The notes: generated from the sequence alone by a model not told the origin. DNA of 47,936 nt from Oerskovia douganii (GCF_015142735.1 NZ_JACSPN010000013.1:7066-55001); one strand, 5' to 3'. Positions 23,088 to 32,317 are shown, counted from the stretch's first letter. A program made the numbers and translations.

Positions 23088-24613
23088 TCGCGGGCCGGAG
23101 CGCCGGGCTCGGTGCCCTCGGTCGGTCCGCCCTCGGCGTCGCGGTCGGTGTCGCCGTCCGACGGCTCTGCGTCGGGAGCGTCCCCGGCGTCGGCCGCCTC
23201 GCTGAAGATGTCGGCGAGGGCCTTGTCCAGCTCGCTCTGCTCCTCCGTGACCTCGGCCCGGCGGGTCTGGTAGCCGGCCGGGTCGTCGAGGTCGAGCGGG
23301 CTGGGCAGCAGGTCCGGGTGGTCCCACACGTGGTCGCGCGCATCGGGTCCGCCCTGTGCCGCGATCAGGGCCCAGAGCGTCGCCGCGTCGCGCGAGCGGC
23401 GGGGACGCAGCTCCAGCCCCACGAGCGTCGAGAAGATCTGCTCGGCCGGCCCACCCGCGGCCCGCCGACGGCGCAGCATCTCGCGCAGCGGCACGGCGTG
23501 GGGCAGGTGGGGGAGCGCGGCCTGGGCGCTGACCTCGTCGACCCAGCCCTCGACCAGGGCGAGGGCGGTCTCGAGGCGCAGCAGCGTCGCCTTCTGCTCG
23601 TCCGTGTTCTGCAGCCCGAACACGCCGCCCGACAGGGCCTGCTGGAGCGCCCCGGTGTCGGTCACGTCGATGTCGGAGAGCTGGGACTCGAGCGCCTCGA
23701 GGTCGATCGTGATGCCCCGGGCGTAGGCCTCGACCAGCCCGAGCAGGTGGGCGCGGAGCCAGCTCACGTGCGTGAAGAGGCGGGCGTGCGCCGCCTCGCG
23801 CAGCGCGAGGAAGTACCGGACCTCCTCGACGGGAGCGTCGAGGCCCTCGGCGAAGGCAGCGACGTTCGTGGGCAGGAGGGCCGTCGCGGGCTCGTCGAGC
23901 AGAGGCAGACCGATGTCCGTGCTCCCGAAGACCTCGCGCGACATGGTTCCCGTGGCCTGGCCGATCTGCATGCCGAAGACGGCGGACCCGAGGCGTCGCA
24001 TCATCTGCGCGGGGTCGAAGTCCATCCCGAGGGCTCCCGCGGGGAGCCCGGGGATGGCGAACCCGGCGTCGGGCCCGTCGCCCCCGCCCGGGAGCTGGTC
24101 GCGCAGCACGGTCGACAGGGCGTCCGCGACCGACGCGGCGACGGGCGCCGCGAGCGCGTTCCAGGCCGGGAGCGTCTTCTCGACCCACTCCGAACGGCTC
24201 CAGGCATAGCGCTTGCCGCCTGCGGGCGGGAGGTCCGTCACGGCGTCGAGCCACAGCTCGGCCACCGACAGGGCCTCGGTCGCCGCGCGGACCTCCGTGG
24301 GCGTGAGGGACGGGTCGCCCTCGGCGACGGCGACCTGCCGAGCGATGTCGTGGGCCACGTCGGTGTTCACCGGGCCGTCGCCCGAGGTCGCGAGGAGGCG
24401 CTGCACCTGCGCGAGGACGTGCTTCATGGTGGCAGGATCGTTGCTCAGGCCGCTGCCGGCAGCCAGCGCGGCAGGGTCGAGGCCGCGGGCCCGCAGCTCG
24501 CGCAGGGCCTCGTCGGCGTCCGCGCCGAACATGGAACGCAGGAGCTCTTCCCACTGCGCGTCGGGCTGGTCGCCCGCGCCGGAGGCGAACTCGTCGGGCG
24601 GTTGGCTGCTCAT
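23084..24613 (-). CDS. DUF2342 zincin-like protein
   Basis: 509 residues, counterpart of Rv3195, in the zincin_2 / DUF2342 group whose members have been called F420-biosynthesis-associated or putative hydrolase. Helical throughout, with an MQIGQATGTMSREVFGSTDIGLPL core (about 215-238). Where a zinc protease would have HExxH, this protein has LREAAHARLF (Arg272, Glu273, His276), so the first His is missing and protease activity is doubtful. The C terminus (about 450-509) is acidic and disordered. ATG 24613 has GAGGAG 6 nt upstream. Convergent with the YgjP-type gene: both stop codons share three bases (23084-23087). Confidence 0.8.
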   Translation of the reverse strand: MSSQPPDEFASGAGDQPDAQWEELLRSMFGADADEALRELRARGLDPAALAAGSGLSNDPATMKHVLAQVQRLLATSGDGPVNTDVAHDIARQVAVAEGDPSLTPTEVRAATEALSVAELWLDAVTDLPPAGGKRYAWSRSEWVEKTLPAWNALAAPVAASVADALSTVLRDQLPGGGDGPDAGFAIPGLPAGALGMDFDPAQMMRRLGSAVFGMQIGQATGTMSREVFGSTDIGLPLLDEPATALLPTNVAAFAEGLDAPVEEVRYFLALREAAHARLFTHVSWLRAHLLGLVEAYARGITIDLEALESQLSDIDVTDTGALQQALSGGVFGLQNTDEQKATLLRLETALALVEGWVDEVSAQAALPHLPHAVPLREMLRRRRAAGGPAEQIFSTLVGLELRPRRSRDAATLWALIAAQGGPDARDHVWDHPDLLPSPLDLDDPAGYQTRRAEVTEEQSELDKALADIFSEAADAGDAPDAEPSDGDTDRDAEGGPTEGTEPGAPARD

Positions 24614-24682
24614 CGGGGTCTCCTCGGGATAGCGTCAGGAATCACCGTAACCACATTCACGGACGGACGAGGGGGCCGAGGC

Positions 24683-25768
24683 ATGTCGGAGGGCCTGGTT
24701 CGCTCACGGCGCAGCGCCGACGAGGTGATCGTCGTCGTGGGCGAGGGGCGTGTCGCCGCGGTCCTGCGCGAGGCGCTGGGCGGGCGCGGGCCCGAGAACG
24801 CGCCGGCCGAGGCGAACGACCTGTCGGCCCCGTGGCTCGACGGTGCCCGGGTTCTCGTGGTGGTGGCTCCCGCCGGCGAGTTCGGCGTCAAGGTGGTCAA
24901 GGGCGTGCCACGGCAGGCGCACCTCGTCGAGCAGGCGCGGCGCGTCGCGCGGGCCGCGGTGCAGCACGGCGTCGAGCAGGTGGTGGCCGTGACGTCCGCG
25001 ACGGTGCACGGGGCGAGCGCCGACCGTCCGGACATCGAGGACGGCGACCCGGTCTCGCCCGACGCGGCGGGGTTCGTCGCCGACCTGGTCGCGTTCGAGG
25101 AGGCGCTCGTCGAGGAGCTCGGCGACGCGTCGGCCGGTGCCCCTCCCACGTCTCCCGGCGACGCGCCGACGGGACGGTCGCAGGTCCGGCTCGCGGTCCT
25201 GCGCCCCGCGATGGTCGTCGGGCCGGGCGTCGACACGATCCTGACCCGGCACTTCGAGGCCCCGCGGCTCCTCACGGTCAAGGGCAGCGACCGGCCCTGG
25301 CAGCTGCTGCACACCGACGACCTCGCGTCGGCCGTCCGCGTCGCCGCCGCCCGGGGCCTGTCGGGGGCGTTCACGGTCGGGCCCCTCGTGGACGGCGAGC
25401 CGGACGTCGTGCTGCCCGCCGAGCTCGCCGAGCGGACCGGGCTCGCGACCGTGACGCTGCCCGCGGCGACCGCGTTCGGCGCCGCCGAACGGTTGCACCG
25501 CGTGGGGGTCCTGCCCTCCCCGGCGAGCGACCTCGCGTACGTGGTGCACCCGTGGACGGTCACCGCGCGCGGCCTGCACGCGGCCGGCTGGGAGCCCGTG
25601 TGGTCGAGCGCGCAGGGCGTCGACGTCCTCATGACGGAGGTACGCGGGCGGATCGCGCTGGTCGGGCGCCGGGTGGGGGGCCGGGACGCGGCGGCGCTCG
25701 GCGCGGCGGGGGCCGCGGTCGCGCTCCTGGGCACGGCGGCGATCTGGCGCCAGGCCCGACGGCGGTGA
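24683..25768 (+). CDS. SDR-like NAD-binding protein, degenerate
   Basis: 361 residues resembling NAD-dependent epimerase/dehydratases: N-terminal VIVVVGEGRVAAVLREAL, strand-Ser motif VVAVTSATVHGAS, RLAVLRPAMVVGPGV and WQLLHTDDLASAV. The extended-SDR catalytic YxxxK reads FVADL, and the glycine motif is atypical, so catalysis is unlikely; a nucleotide- or lipid-sensing role is possible. The last about 25 residues (ALGAAGAAVALLGTAAIW then RQARRR) form one membrane segment with a basic end, tethering it to the inner face. ATG 24683 follows a GAGGGGG tract about 8 nt upstream. Divergent from the DUF2342 gene with 69 bp between starts. Confidence 0.7.
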   Translation: MSEGLVRSRRSADEVIVVVGEGRVAAVLREALGGRGPENAPAEANDLSAPWLDGARVLVVVAPAGEFGVKVVKGVPRQAHLVEQARRVARAAVQHGVEQVVAVTSATVHGASADRPDIEDGDPVSPDAAGFVADLVAFEEALVEELGDASAGAPPTSPGDAPTGRSQVRLAVLRPAMVVGPGVDTILTRHFEAPRLLTVKGSDRPWQLLHTDDLASAVRVAAARGLSGAFTVGPLVDGEPDVVLPAELAERTGLATVTLPAATAFGAAERLHRVGVLPSPASDLAYVVHPWTVTARGLHAAGWEPVWSSAQGVDVLMTEVRGRIALVGRRVGGRDAAALGAAGAAVALLGTAAIWRQARRR

Positions 25769-25908
25769 CGCGCCCGTGCGCGAGGTCCCGGGTCCGTGGG
25801 GCCCCGGACGGCGCGCGACGGGTGACCCGATCGCCTGCGGGAGCGGCGCCATCGGGCCGGAGCAGGTTCCTCCCGGCGGACCGCCAGCGAACGTCCAGGA
25901 TTCTCGGG

Positions 25909-25914
25909 GATGAT
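25909..25914 (+). promoter_or_regulatory. -10-like GATGAT, leaderless start
   Basis: GATGAT ends 6 nt before GTG 25921; no Shine-Dalgarno in between. Confidence 0.45.
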
Positions 25915-25920
25915 AGCGAC

Positions 25921-27063
25921 GTGACAGAACCGTTCGCCCCCCGAGAACCGCACGACCCCGCGGTCGGCGCCGACCCGTTCGGCCCGGCGCCGGACGACGA
26001 GGACTACACGCCGCCGCCCGTGACGCGCCGCTCGCTCACGCTCGGCATCTCCGTGCTGGCCACGACCCTCCTGGTCGCGGGCCTCGCCGTCATGCCCGCG
26101 CCCTACGTCGTGCGCTCGCCGGGCCCCACCCAGGACACGCTCGGCGCGCAGCACGACCAGGACCTCATCCAGATCGAGGGCGCCGAGACCTACGACTCGA
26201 CCGGCGAGCTCCTGCTCACGACCGTGTCGGTCGCGGGCGGTCCGGGCTACCCCGCGAACTTCGTGCAGGTCATCGACGGGTGGGCCGAGCAGTCGCACTC
26301 GGTGCGGCCCGTCGAGGAGACGTTCCCGCGCGACGTGACCCAGGAGCAGTCCGAGCAGGAGAGCCAGCAGGAGATGGTCTCCTCGCAGGAGACCGCGACC
26401 GTCGCCGCGCTGACCGAGCTGGGTTACGAGGTGCCCGCGACGCTCACGATCCAGGGCGCCGCCCAGGGCACGGGCGCGGAGGGCGTCGTCGAGGCCGGCG
26501 ACGTCATCACGACCGTCAACGGCAAGGACGTCGTGACGTACCAGGACCTCATCGACGAGCTCGCGACCGTCACGCCGGGCGACGACGTCGTCCTGGGGGT
26601 CGAGCGCGGCGGCGAGACCGAGGACCTGACGATCACGACGCAGGAGGCCGACGGCAAGGCGATCCTCGGGGTCTTCATCGACCCGGCGTTCGATCTGCCG
26701 ATCGACGTGAAGATCCAGATCGAGGACATCGGCGGCCCCAGCGCGGGCACCATGTTCGCGCTCGGCATCATCGACCGGCTCACGCCCGAGGACGAGGCGA
26801 ACGGCGAGGTCATCGCCGGGACCGGGACCATGAGCGTCGAGGGGGACGTGGGGCCCATCGGCGGCATCCAGCAGAAGCTCTACGGTGCCCTGCGGGACGG
26901 TGCCTCGTGGTTCCTCGCGCCCGAGGCGAACTGTGCCGAGGTCGTCGGGAACGTGCCCGAGGGCCTGCACGTCGTCAAGGTCTCGACGCTCGACGAGGCC
27001 CGCGACGCGATGGTCGCGATCGGCGAGGGCAAGGGCGAGAGCCTGCCGACCTGCACGCCCTGA
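25921..27063 (+). CDS. Membrane-bound PDZ and Lon-type serine protease
   Basis: 380 residues, YlbL/Rv3194c type. A short acidic cytosolic N terminus, one membrane helix (about 38-60), then an extracytoplasmic part: a PDZ domain (about 175-240, GAEGVVEAGDVITTVNGKDV) followed by a Lon proteolytic domain with the catalytic dyad Ser274 (GGPSAG) and Lys319 (GGIQQKLYGA). It probably trims or degrades membrane or secreted proteins. Start GTG 25921 is supported by the -10-like hexamer 6 nt upstream. In Actinobacteria it is regularly next to the UPF0182 membrane protein and the DUF2342 protein, suggesting shared envelope function. Partner substrates unknown. Confidence 0.9.
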   Translation: MTEPFAPREPHDPAVGADPFGPAPDDEDYTPPPVTRRSLTLGISVLATTLLVAGLAVMPAPYVVRSPGPTQDTLGAQHDQDLIQIEGAETYDSTGELLLTTVSVAGGPGYPANFVQVIDGWAEQSHSVRPVEETFPRDVTQEQSEQESQQEMVSSQETATVAALTELGYEVPATLTIQGAAQGTGAEGVVEAGDVITTVNGKDVVTYQDLIDELATVTPGDDVVLGVERGGETEDLTITTQEADGKAILGVFIDPAFDLPIDVKIQIEDIGGPSAGTMFALGIIDRLTPEDEANGEVIAGTGTMSVEGDVGPIGGIQQKLYGALRDGASWFLAPEANCAEVVGNVPEGLHVVKVSTLDEARDAMVAIGEGKGESLPTCTP

Positions 27064-27097
27064 ACGTCCCGGCGGTGCCGGGGAGCGGGCACGACGC

Positions 27098-27130
27098 GAG
27101 GGGCCGGACTACGTGGTCGTCCGGCCCCTC
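27098..27130. terminator. Bidirectional terminator, 12-bp stem
   Basis: GAGGGGCCGGAC (27098-27109) and GTCCGGCCCCTC (27119-27130), perfect 12 bp, 9-nt loop, between the convergent PDZ-Lon and PPA1309 genes. Confidence 0.8.
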
Positions 27131-27207
27131 ACCCGTCATGCACGTCGGCACTGTGCGCCTGCGCGCGCCGGTGCCGCCCGGGGTGGCAGGCGCCCCGGGG
27201 TGACGGG

Positions 27208-27822
27208 TTACTCGAACGTCGCGCGCAACCCCTCGATCAGGCCGGGGACCAGGTCCGGGCCGAACGCGACGTCGCCACCGTCGTCGGTACGCGTGCGCAC
27301 CGCGCACCAGGGCGTGCCGTCGCGCAGGACCCCGACCGCGAGGCGCACGTCCTGACGGTCCGGGTGCGAGGACAGGTAGGCGAGCGCGGCCGCGGGGTCG
27401 CTCGGCAGCCCCTCCTCGGCCGAGGGCGGGAGGATGACGCGCTCGGCGACGATCGCGGCGCCGTCGACCGTGTCCGGCCAGGAGATCCCGGCGAGCAGGT
27501 CCTCGAGCGTGTCGACGTCGGGCAGACCCTCCTGCTCGACCGAGACCAGGTGGTCGGGGATGCCGCGCGCCGCGGTCACGACCTCGGGCGGGAGGCGGTC
27601 GGCCAGGCTCGGGTCGGCGGCCATCGCGTCGGCCGTGCGGACCAGCGCGAAGACGCGCGGGGGAGCGTCCCAGCCGTCGGCCGCGACGTGCGCCTCGACG
27701 TCGCGCACGGCGTCGGCGAGGGCGAGCTGGGCGAGGGGGACGATCGGTGCGGGGGCGTCGTCGGCGGCACCGGACGTGCTCGGTGCGGGCTGGTCGGGTG
27801 CGGGGGAGGTGGTGTCTGCCAT
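27208..27822 (-). CDS. PPA1309 family protein
   Basis: 204 residues; recognised as the actinobacterial PPA1309 family from LALADAVRDVEAHVAADGWDAPPRVFALVRT near the start and WCAVRTR with a C-terminal LVPGLIEGLRATF. No catalytic motif is visible. The first 25 residues are Ala/Pro/Thr/Ser-rich. No membrane segment or signal peptide. Start ATG 27822 has CATGCT 6 nt upstream and no Shine-Dalgarno. Divergent from the UPF0182 gene; function unknown. Confidence 0.85.
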   Translation of the reverse strand: MADTTSPAPDQPAPSTSGAADDAPAPIVPLAQLALADAVRDVEAHVAADGWDAPPRVFALVRTADAMAADPSLADRLPPEVVTAARGIPDHLVSVEQEGLPDVDTLEDLLAGISWPDTVDGAAIVAERVILPPSAEEGLPSDPAAALAYLSSHPDRQDVRLAVGVLRDGTPWCAVRTRTDDGGDVAFGPDLVPGLIEGLRATFE

Positions 27823-27828
27823 GTCCCC

Positions 27829-27834
27829 AGCATG
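27829..27834 (-). promoter_or_regulatory. -10-like CATGCT, leaderless start
   Basis: Minus-strand CATGCT, 6 nt before ATG 27822. Matches only A2 and T6. Confidence 0.4.
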
Positions 27835-28050
27835 TCAGGCCCGACGGCGTCGGGGCAGTCGGCAGGTCCCGTCCGGGGACGTGTGGGAACCTGGAACCGC
27901 TGTGGGCCGTTGACGAGATGGACGGCCTGTGGCCTGACCCTGTCGAGACTGTGGACCGCCTTTGAATCCGGTGGTCACCGGGCCCGGCCGGGACTGGCAC
28001 CGACGCCCGACGACCTGACGCTCGACCGAACGCAAAGAGGTAAGCCCACC

Positions 28051-31000
28051 GTGTCATTCGCCGCAGCGCCGAAACGCCCCGCAGGGCGCGAGGCCGGCTC
28101 TCACCGACGACGCAGCCCGCTCGGCATTGCCGTTGCCGTCGTGGCCGCTCTCGTCCTCCTCCTGTTCCTGCTCGCGCAGTTCTGGACCGAGGTCCTCTGG
28201 TTCACCCAGCTGGGCTTCGAGGACGTCCTGTGGACCGAGTGGGGGACCCGCGCGGCGCTGTTCGTCGGGGGCTTCCTGGTGATGGGAGGGCTCGTCTTCC
28301 TGTCGCTCTCGCTCGCGTACAGGTCGCGCCCCATCTACGCGCCCTCGACGCCCGAGCAGGCCACCCTCGACCAGTACCGCGAGGCCATCGAGCCGTTGCG
28401 CAAGGTCGTGACGATCGCGGGCCCCGCGCTCATCGGCTTCTTCGCGGGGGCGGCCGCGTCCTCGCAGTGGAGCACGGTGCTGCTGGCCCTGAACTCGGTG
28501 CCGTTCGGGACCAAGGACCCGCAGTGGGGCCTGGACATCTCGTTCTTCGTCTTCACGCTGCCCGTGCTGCGCTTCGCCGTCGGCTTCCTCATGGCGGCCG
28601 TCGTCATCGCCGGCATCGGCGCGCTCGCGACCCACTACCTGTACGGCGGGCTGCGCATCGGCGGCGGTCCCGGCAGCGGGCCGCGCACCACGCAGGCTGC
28701 ACGCGTGCAGCTCTCGGTCACGGCCGCGGTGCTCATGCTGCTCATCGGCGCCAACTACTGGCTCGACCGGTACTCGCTCCTGACCACGACGGGTGACAAG
28801 TTCGACGGTGCCTCGTACGCCGACGTCAACGCCGTGATCCCGTCGAAGGCGATCCTGACCGGCGTCGCGATCCTGGTGGCGCTGCTGTTCGTCGTGACCG
28901 CGATCCGCGGGAACTGGCGCATGCCCGCGATCGGCGTGGGCCTCATGGTCGTCTCCGCGATCGCGATCGGCGGGATCTACCCGGCCGTCGTCCAGCGTTT
29001 CCAGGTCAACCCGAACGCGCAGGAGTTCGAGGCCGAGTACATCCAGCGGAACATCGACGCGACCAAGACCGCGTTCGGGCTGGACGGCGTCGAGGCGTCC
29101 AACTACGACGCGAAGACCCAGGCCGAGGCCGGGGCGCTGCGCGCGGACGCCGACACCACGGCGTCCATCCGCCTGCTCGACCCGCAGATCGTCAGCCCGA
29201 CGTTCCGCCAGCTCCAGCAGAACAAGCAGTACTACAACTTCCAGGAGACCCTCTCGGTCGACCGGTACATGATCGACGGTCAGAGCCGCGACACCGTGAT
29301 CGCGGTCCGTGAGCTCAACCTCGAGGGCCTGGGCGCGAGCCAGCGCAACTGGGTCAACGACCACACGGTCTACACGCACGGGTACGGCGTGGTGGCCGCG
29401 TACGGCAACCAGATCGGCCCGGGCGGCCAGCCCGCGTTCTACGAGGGCGACATCCCGTCGGTCGGTTCGCTGCCCGAGTACGAGCCGCGCATCTACTTCA
29501 GCCCGGACTCGACCCAGTACTCGATCGTCGGGGCCCCGGACGGCACCAAGCCGTGGGAGTTCGACTACCCGGACGACGAGGCCGGTGGCCAGGTCAACAA
29601 CACGTTCGGTGCCGAGGACGGGGCCGTCGCGGGCCCGAGCGTCGGGTCGTTCGGCAACAAGCTGCTCTACGCCCTGAAGTTCGGCTCGGAGCAGATCCTG
29701 TTCTCGGACCGTGTCACGGACGAGTCGCAGATCCTCTACGACCGGTCGCCGCGCGACCGCGTCGCCAAGGTCGCGCCGTACCTGACGCTCGACGGCAAGG
29801 TGTACCCCGCCGTCGTGGACGGTCGGGTCAAGTGGATCGTCGACGGCTACACCACGACGAACTCCTACCCGTACTCGGCCTCGCGCCCGCTCGACGAGGC
29901 GACCCAGGACACCCTGACGGTCAACTCGCAGTCGGTCGCGGCGCTCGCGCCGCAGCAGGTCAACTACATCCGCAACTCGGTCAAGGCCACGGTCGACGCC
30001 TACGACGGTTCGGTCGACCTGTACGCGTGGGACACCGAGGACCCCATCCTCCAGGCGTGGGACAACGTGTTCCCGACGTCGCTCAAGCCGATCTCCGAGA
30101 TCAGCGGCGACCTCATGAGCCACCTGCGCTACCCCGAGGACATGTTCAAGGTCCAGCGCGCGCTGCTCACGAGCTACCACGTGGACGACGCCCGCGAGTT
30201 CTTCTCCGGTCAGGACTTCTGGAACGTCCCGCGCGACCCCACGGTCCGCGGGACCGGCACCAAGCCGTACCAGCCGCCGTACTACCTGACGCTGCAGATG
30301 CCCGGTCAGGAGGACCCCGCGTTCTCCCTCATGACGACGTTCATCCCGGGTGGCAACTCCGACCGAGAGATCCTGACCGGGTTCCTCGCGGTGGACGCGG
30401 AGGCCGGGAGCACCGCCGGCGTCAAGGCCGAGTCGTACGGCAAGCTCAGGCTCCTCGAGCTGCCGCGCAACGCCACGGTCCCCGGACCGGGGCAGGTGCA
30501 GAACACGTTCGACTCGGACCCCACGGTGTCCAACGAGCTGAACATCCTCAGCCGCGGCAACTCGACCGTGATCCACGGCAACCTGCTCACGCTCCCGGTG
30601 GGCGGCGGTCTGCTCTACGTGCAGCCCGTGTACGTCCAGGCGTCGGAGGGGACCAAGTTCCCGCTCCTGCGCAAGGTGCTGGTCAGCTTCGGCGACCAGG
30701 TCGGGTTCGCCGACACGCTCGACGAGGCGCTCAACCAGGTCTTCGGCGGCGAGTCGGGTGCCAATGCCGGGGATGCCGGTGGCGAGGTCCTGCCGGAGAT
30801 CCCGACGGACGAGACGGTCACGCCTCCCGACGAGGGCACCGGCGACACCGGCACCGACCCGGGGACGGGCACGACGACGCCCGGCACCGGTACGGAGAAC
30901 CCCGAGGCGCGCGCGCAGCTCGACCAGGCGCTCCAGGCCGCCAACCAGGCGATCAAGGACGGCCAGACGGCTCTCGCCGACGGTGACTTCGCCGCCTACG

Positions 31001-31080
31001 GCGAGGCGCAGGAACGTCTGCAGTCCGCGCTCGAGACGGCGATCGCGGCCGAGGAGTCGCTGGGCACCGCGACCCCGTGA
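28051..31080 (+). CDS. UPF0182 family large membrane protein
   Basis: 1009 residues, counterpart of Rv3193c. Seven or so membrane helices in the first 320 residues (first one about 27-48), then a very long extracytoplasmic domain of about 550 residues with YVDRYMIDGQ-like and NYDAKTQ motifs, and an acidic Gly/Thr/Pro linker (about 900-960, GTGDTGTDPGTGTTTPG) leading to a short Gln/Ala-rich helical end. Pathway unknown. GTG 28051 has AGAGG about 10 nt upstream, a long spacing; the region before it (27823-28050) holds no gene. It follows PDZ-Lon protease in the usual actinobacterial order, which suggests the protease may act on it or work beside it. Confidence 0.9.
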   Translation: MSFAAAPKRPAGREAGSHRRRSPLGIAVAVVAALVLLLFLLAQFWTEVLWFTQLGFEDVLWTEWGTRAALFVGGFLVMGGLVFLSLSLAYRSRPIYAPSTPEQATLDQYREAIEPLRKVVTIAGPALIGFFAGAAASSQWSTVLLALNSVPFGTKDPQWGLDISFFVFTLPVLRFAVGFLMAAVVIAGIGALATHYLYGGLRIGGGPGSGPRTTQAARVQLSVTAAVLMLLIGANYWLDRYSLLTTTGDKFDGASYADVNAVIPSKAILTGVAILVALLFVVTAIRGNWRMPAIGVGLMVVSAIAIGGIYPAVVQRFQVNPNAQEFEAEYIQRNIDATKTAFGLDGVEASNYDAKTQAEAGALRADADTTASIRLLDPQIVSPTFRQLQQNKQYYNFQETLSVDRYMIDGQSRDTVIAVRELNLEGLGASQRNWVNDHTVYTHGYGVVAAYGNQIGPGGQPAFYEGDIPSVGSLPEYEPRIYFSPDSTQYSIVGAPDGTKPWEFDYPDDEAGGQVNNTFGAEDGAVAGPSVGSFGNKLLYALKFGSEQILFSDRVTDESQILYDRSPRDRVAKVAPYLTLDGKVYPAVVDGRVKWIVDGYTTTNSYPYSASRPLDEATQDTLTVNSQSVAALAPQQVNYIRNSVKATVDAYDGSVDLYAWDTEDPILQAWDNVFPTSLKPISEISGDLMSHLRYPEDMFKVQRALLTSYHVDDAREFFSGQDFWNVPRDPTVRGTGTKPYQPPYYLTLQMPGQEDPAFSLMTTFIPGGNSDREILTGFLAVDAEAGSTAGVKAESYGKLRLLELPRNATVPGPGQVQNTFDSDPTVSNELNILSRGNSTVIHGNLLTLPVGGGLLYVQPVYVQASEGTKFPLLRKVLVSFGDQVGFADTLDEALNQVFGGESGANAGDAGGEVLPEIPTDETVTPPDEGTGDTGTDPGTGTTTPGTGTENPEARAQLDQALQAANQAIKDGQTALADGDFAAYGEAQERLQSALETAIAAEESLGTATP

Positions 31081-31100
31081 CACGGGTGACCTGGTGGTCG

Positions 31101-31171
31101 CCCCTGGGGTGACCAGGGGTCGACGACGGACGCCGCTCCTGACCTGAGGGTCGGGGGCGGCGTCCGTCGTC
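31101..31171 (+). terminator. Tandem terminators after UPF0182 gene
   Basis: First a 7-bp hairpin CCCCTGG / CCAGGGG (31101-31119). Then GACGACGGACGCCGC (31122-31136) pairs with its complement at 31157-31171, 15 bp, with an inner GACC/GGTC pairing in the loop. Confidence 0.8.
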
Positions 31172-31196
31172 TCGGGCAGGGGCGGGGTCGGTCAGG

Positions 31197-31225
31197 TTGT
31201 CATTTGCGGTGCGGCAGGCAAACAT
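31197..31225 (+). promoter_or_regulatory. Promoter of aldose epimerase gene
   Basis: -35 TTGTCA (31197-31202), 17-bp spacer, -10 AAACAT (31220-31225). The start codon is 8 nt beyond, so the mRNA is leaderless or nearly so. Confidence 0.65.
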
Positions 31226-31233
31226 GGGGCCTC

Positions 31234-32277
31234 ATGACCAGTGCAACCGTTTGCAGCAACGCTTACATCGTCGAGGGAACGCTCGGCGCGCTGCCGACGG
31301 TGACGCTCGCCCACCCGTCGGGCGCCGAGCTCGTGGTCGCCCTGCGCGGTGCGACGGTCCTGGCCTGGAGGGCGCCCTGGGGGCCGCGCTCCGCGCCGCA
31401 GGGCATCGCCGACCTCGTCGACGGCTACACGAGCGAGCGCGCGCTGCTCGCCCAGGACGCGACGCGGTCCGGGCTGATGTTCCCGTTCACCAACCGCGTC
31501 GCGGACGGCACCTTCGTGTTCGACGGCGTCACGCACCACGTCCCGCCCGTCGCCCCGGGAGAGCCCCAGACCATGCACGGGTTCGCGCGGCTCCTCGACT
31601 GGGAGATCATGGCCGAGGCGGCAGGGTCCGGCGACCAGGGGTCGGGCGTCGCGGACCCGGTCGTCCTGACCCTCGGGGTCGGTATCGGGGCCGCCGACGT
31701 CGCCGGCTACCCGTTCGACCTCGAGACCCGCATCCGCTTCGAGCTGACCGAGAGGACCCTCGACGTCACCTGGTCCTTCAGCAACGTGGGTCTCCGAGCG
31801 GCCCCGGTCGCCGCGGGGTGGCACCCGTACCTTCGGGTCCCCGGCCACGACACGGTCGACGGCCTGGAGCTGCACGTCCCCGCCCGCGCGACGGTCGCGA
31901 CGGACGCCCGCATGATCCCGCTCGACGGCGAGGCGGCCCGGGTGGCGCGTGGCGCCGTCGGGCCGGTGCCGCTCGACGGGACGTGCCTCGACACCGCGTT
32001 CACGGACCTCGTCCCCGACGCCGACGGGCGGGCGCGCACCCGCGTCCTCGACCCGGCGACGGGCGCCGGCCTCGAGGCGTGGCAGGAGCGCGGCGCCATG
32101 CACGTCTACACGGGCGACGGGCTCGGCGAGCGGGCACGTGCCGCCATCGCCCTCGAACCCGTCGAGACCCTCACGAACGCGTTCAACCGCGCAGACTGTG
32201 CCCAGGACGTGCGGCTCGAGCCGGGCGAGGAGCGGGTGTTCCGGTTCGGGCTCGGGGTCGTCGAGCCGCGGCCCTGA
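31234..32277 (+). CDS. Aldose 1-epimerase family protein
   Basis: 347 residues of the galactose mutarotase-like beta-sandwich fold. Seen: the N-terminal substrate region (FPFTNRVADGTFVFDG), MHGFARLLDW with a conserved His, the central strand RIRFELTERTLDVTWSFSN, AAGWHPYL with the second His, and an acidic end QDVRLEPGEERVFRFGL, where a Glu serves as the base in this family. It interconverts alpha and beta forms of sugars; the sugar cannot be named. No carbohydrate operon is adjacent. I chose ATG 31234 (MTSATVCSN) over the slightly longer GTG/ATG options because it lies just past the promoter. Confidence 0.85.
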   Translation: MTSATVCSNAYIVEGTLGALPTVTLAHPSGAELVVALRGATVLAWRAPWGPRSAPQGIADLVDGYTSERALLAQDATRSGLMFPFTNRVADGTFVFDGVTHHVPPVAPGEPQTMHGFARLLDWEIMAEAAGSGDQGSGVADPVVLTLGVGIGAADVAGYPFDLETRIRFELTERTLDVTWSFSNVGLRAAPVAAGWHPYLRVPGHDTVDGLELHVPARATVATDARMIPLDGEAARVARGAVGPVPLDGTCLDTAFTDLVPDADGRARTRVLDPATGAGLEAWQERGAMHVYTGDGLGERARAAIALEPVETLTNAFNRADCAQDVRLEPGEERVFRFGLGVVEPRP

Positions 32278-32317
32278 CGCGCCGGGCCGCGCCCGGCGCG
32301 TCGGCGAGGCGCCCGAT

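Noticed and set aside
25786-25815. Weak GC inverted repeat after the SDR-like gene
   Set aside because: Only about five pairs are contiguous and the region is so GC-rich that chance pairing is expected.
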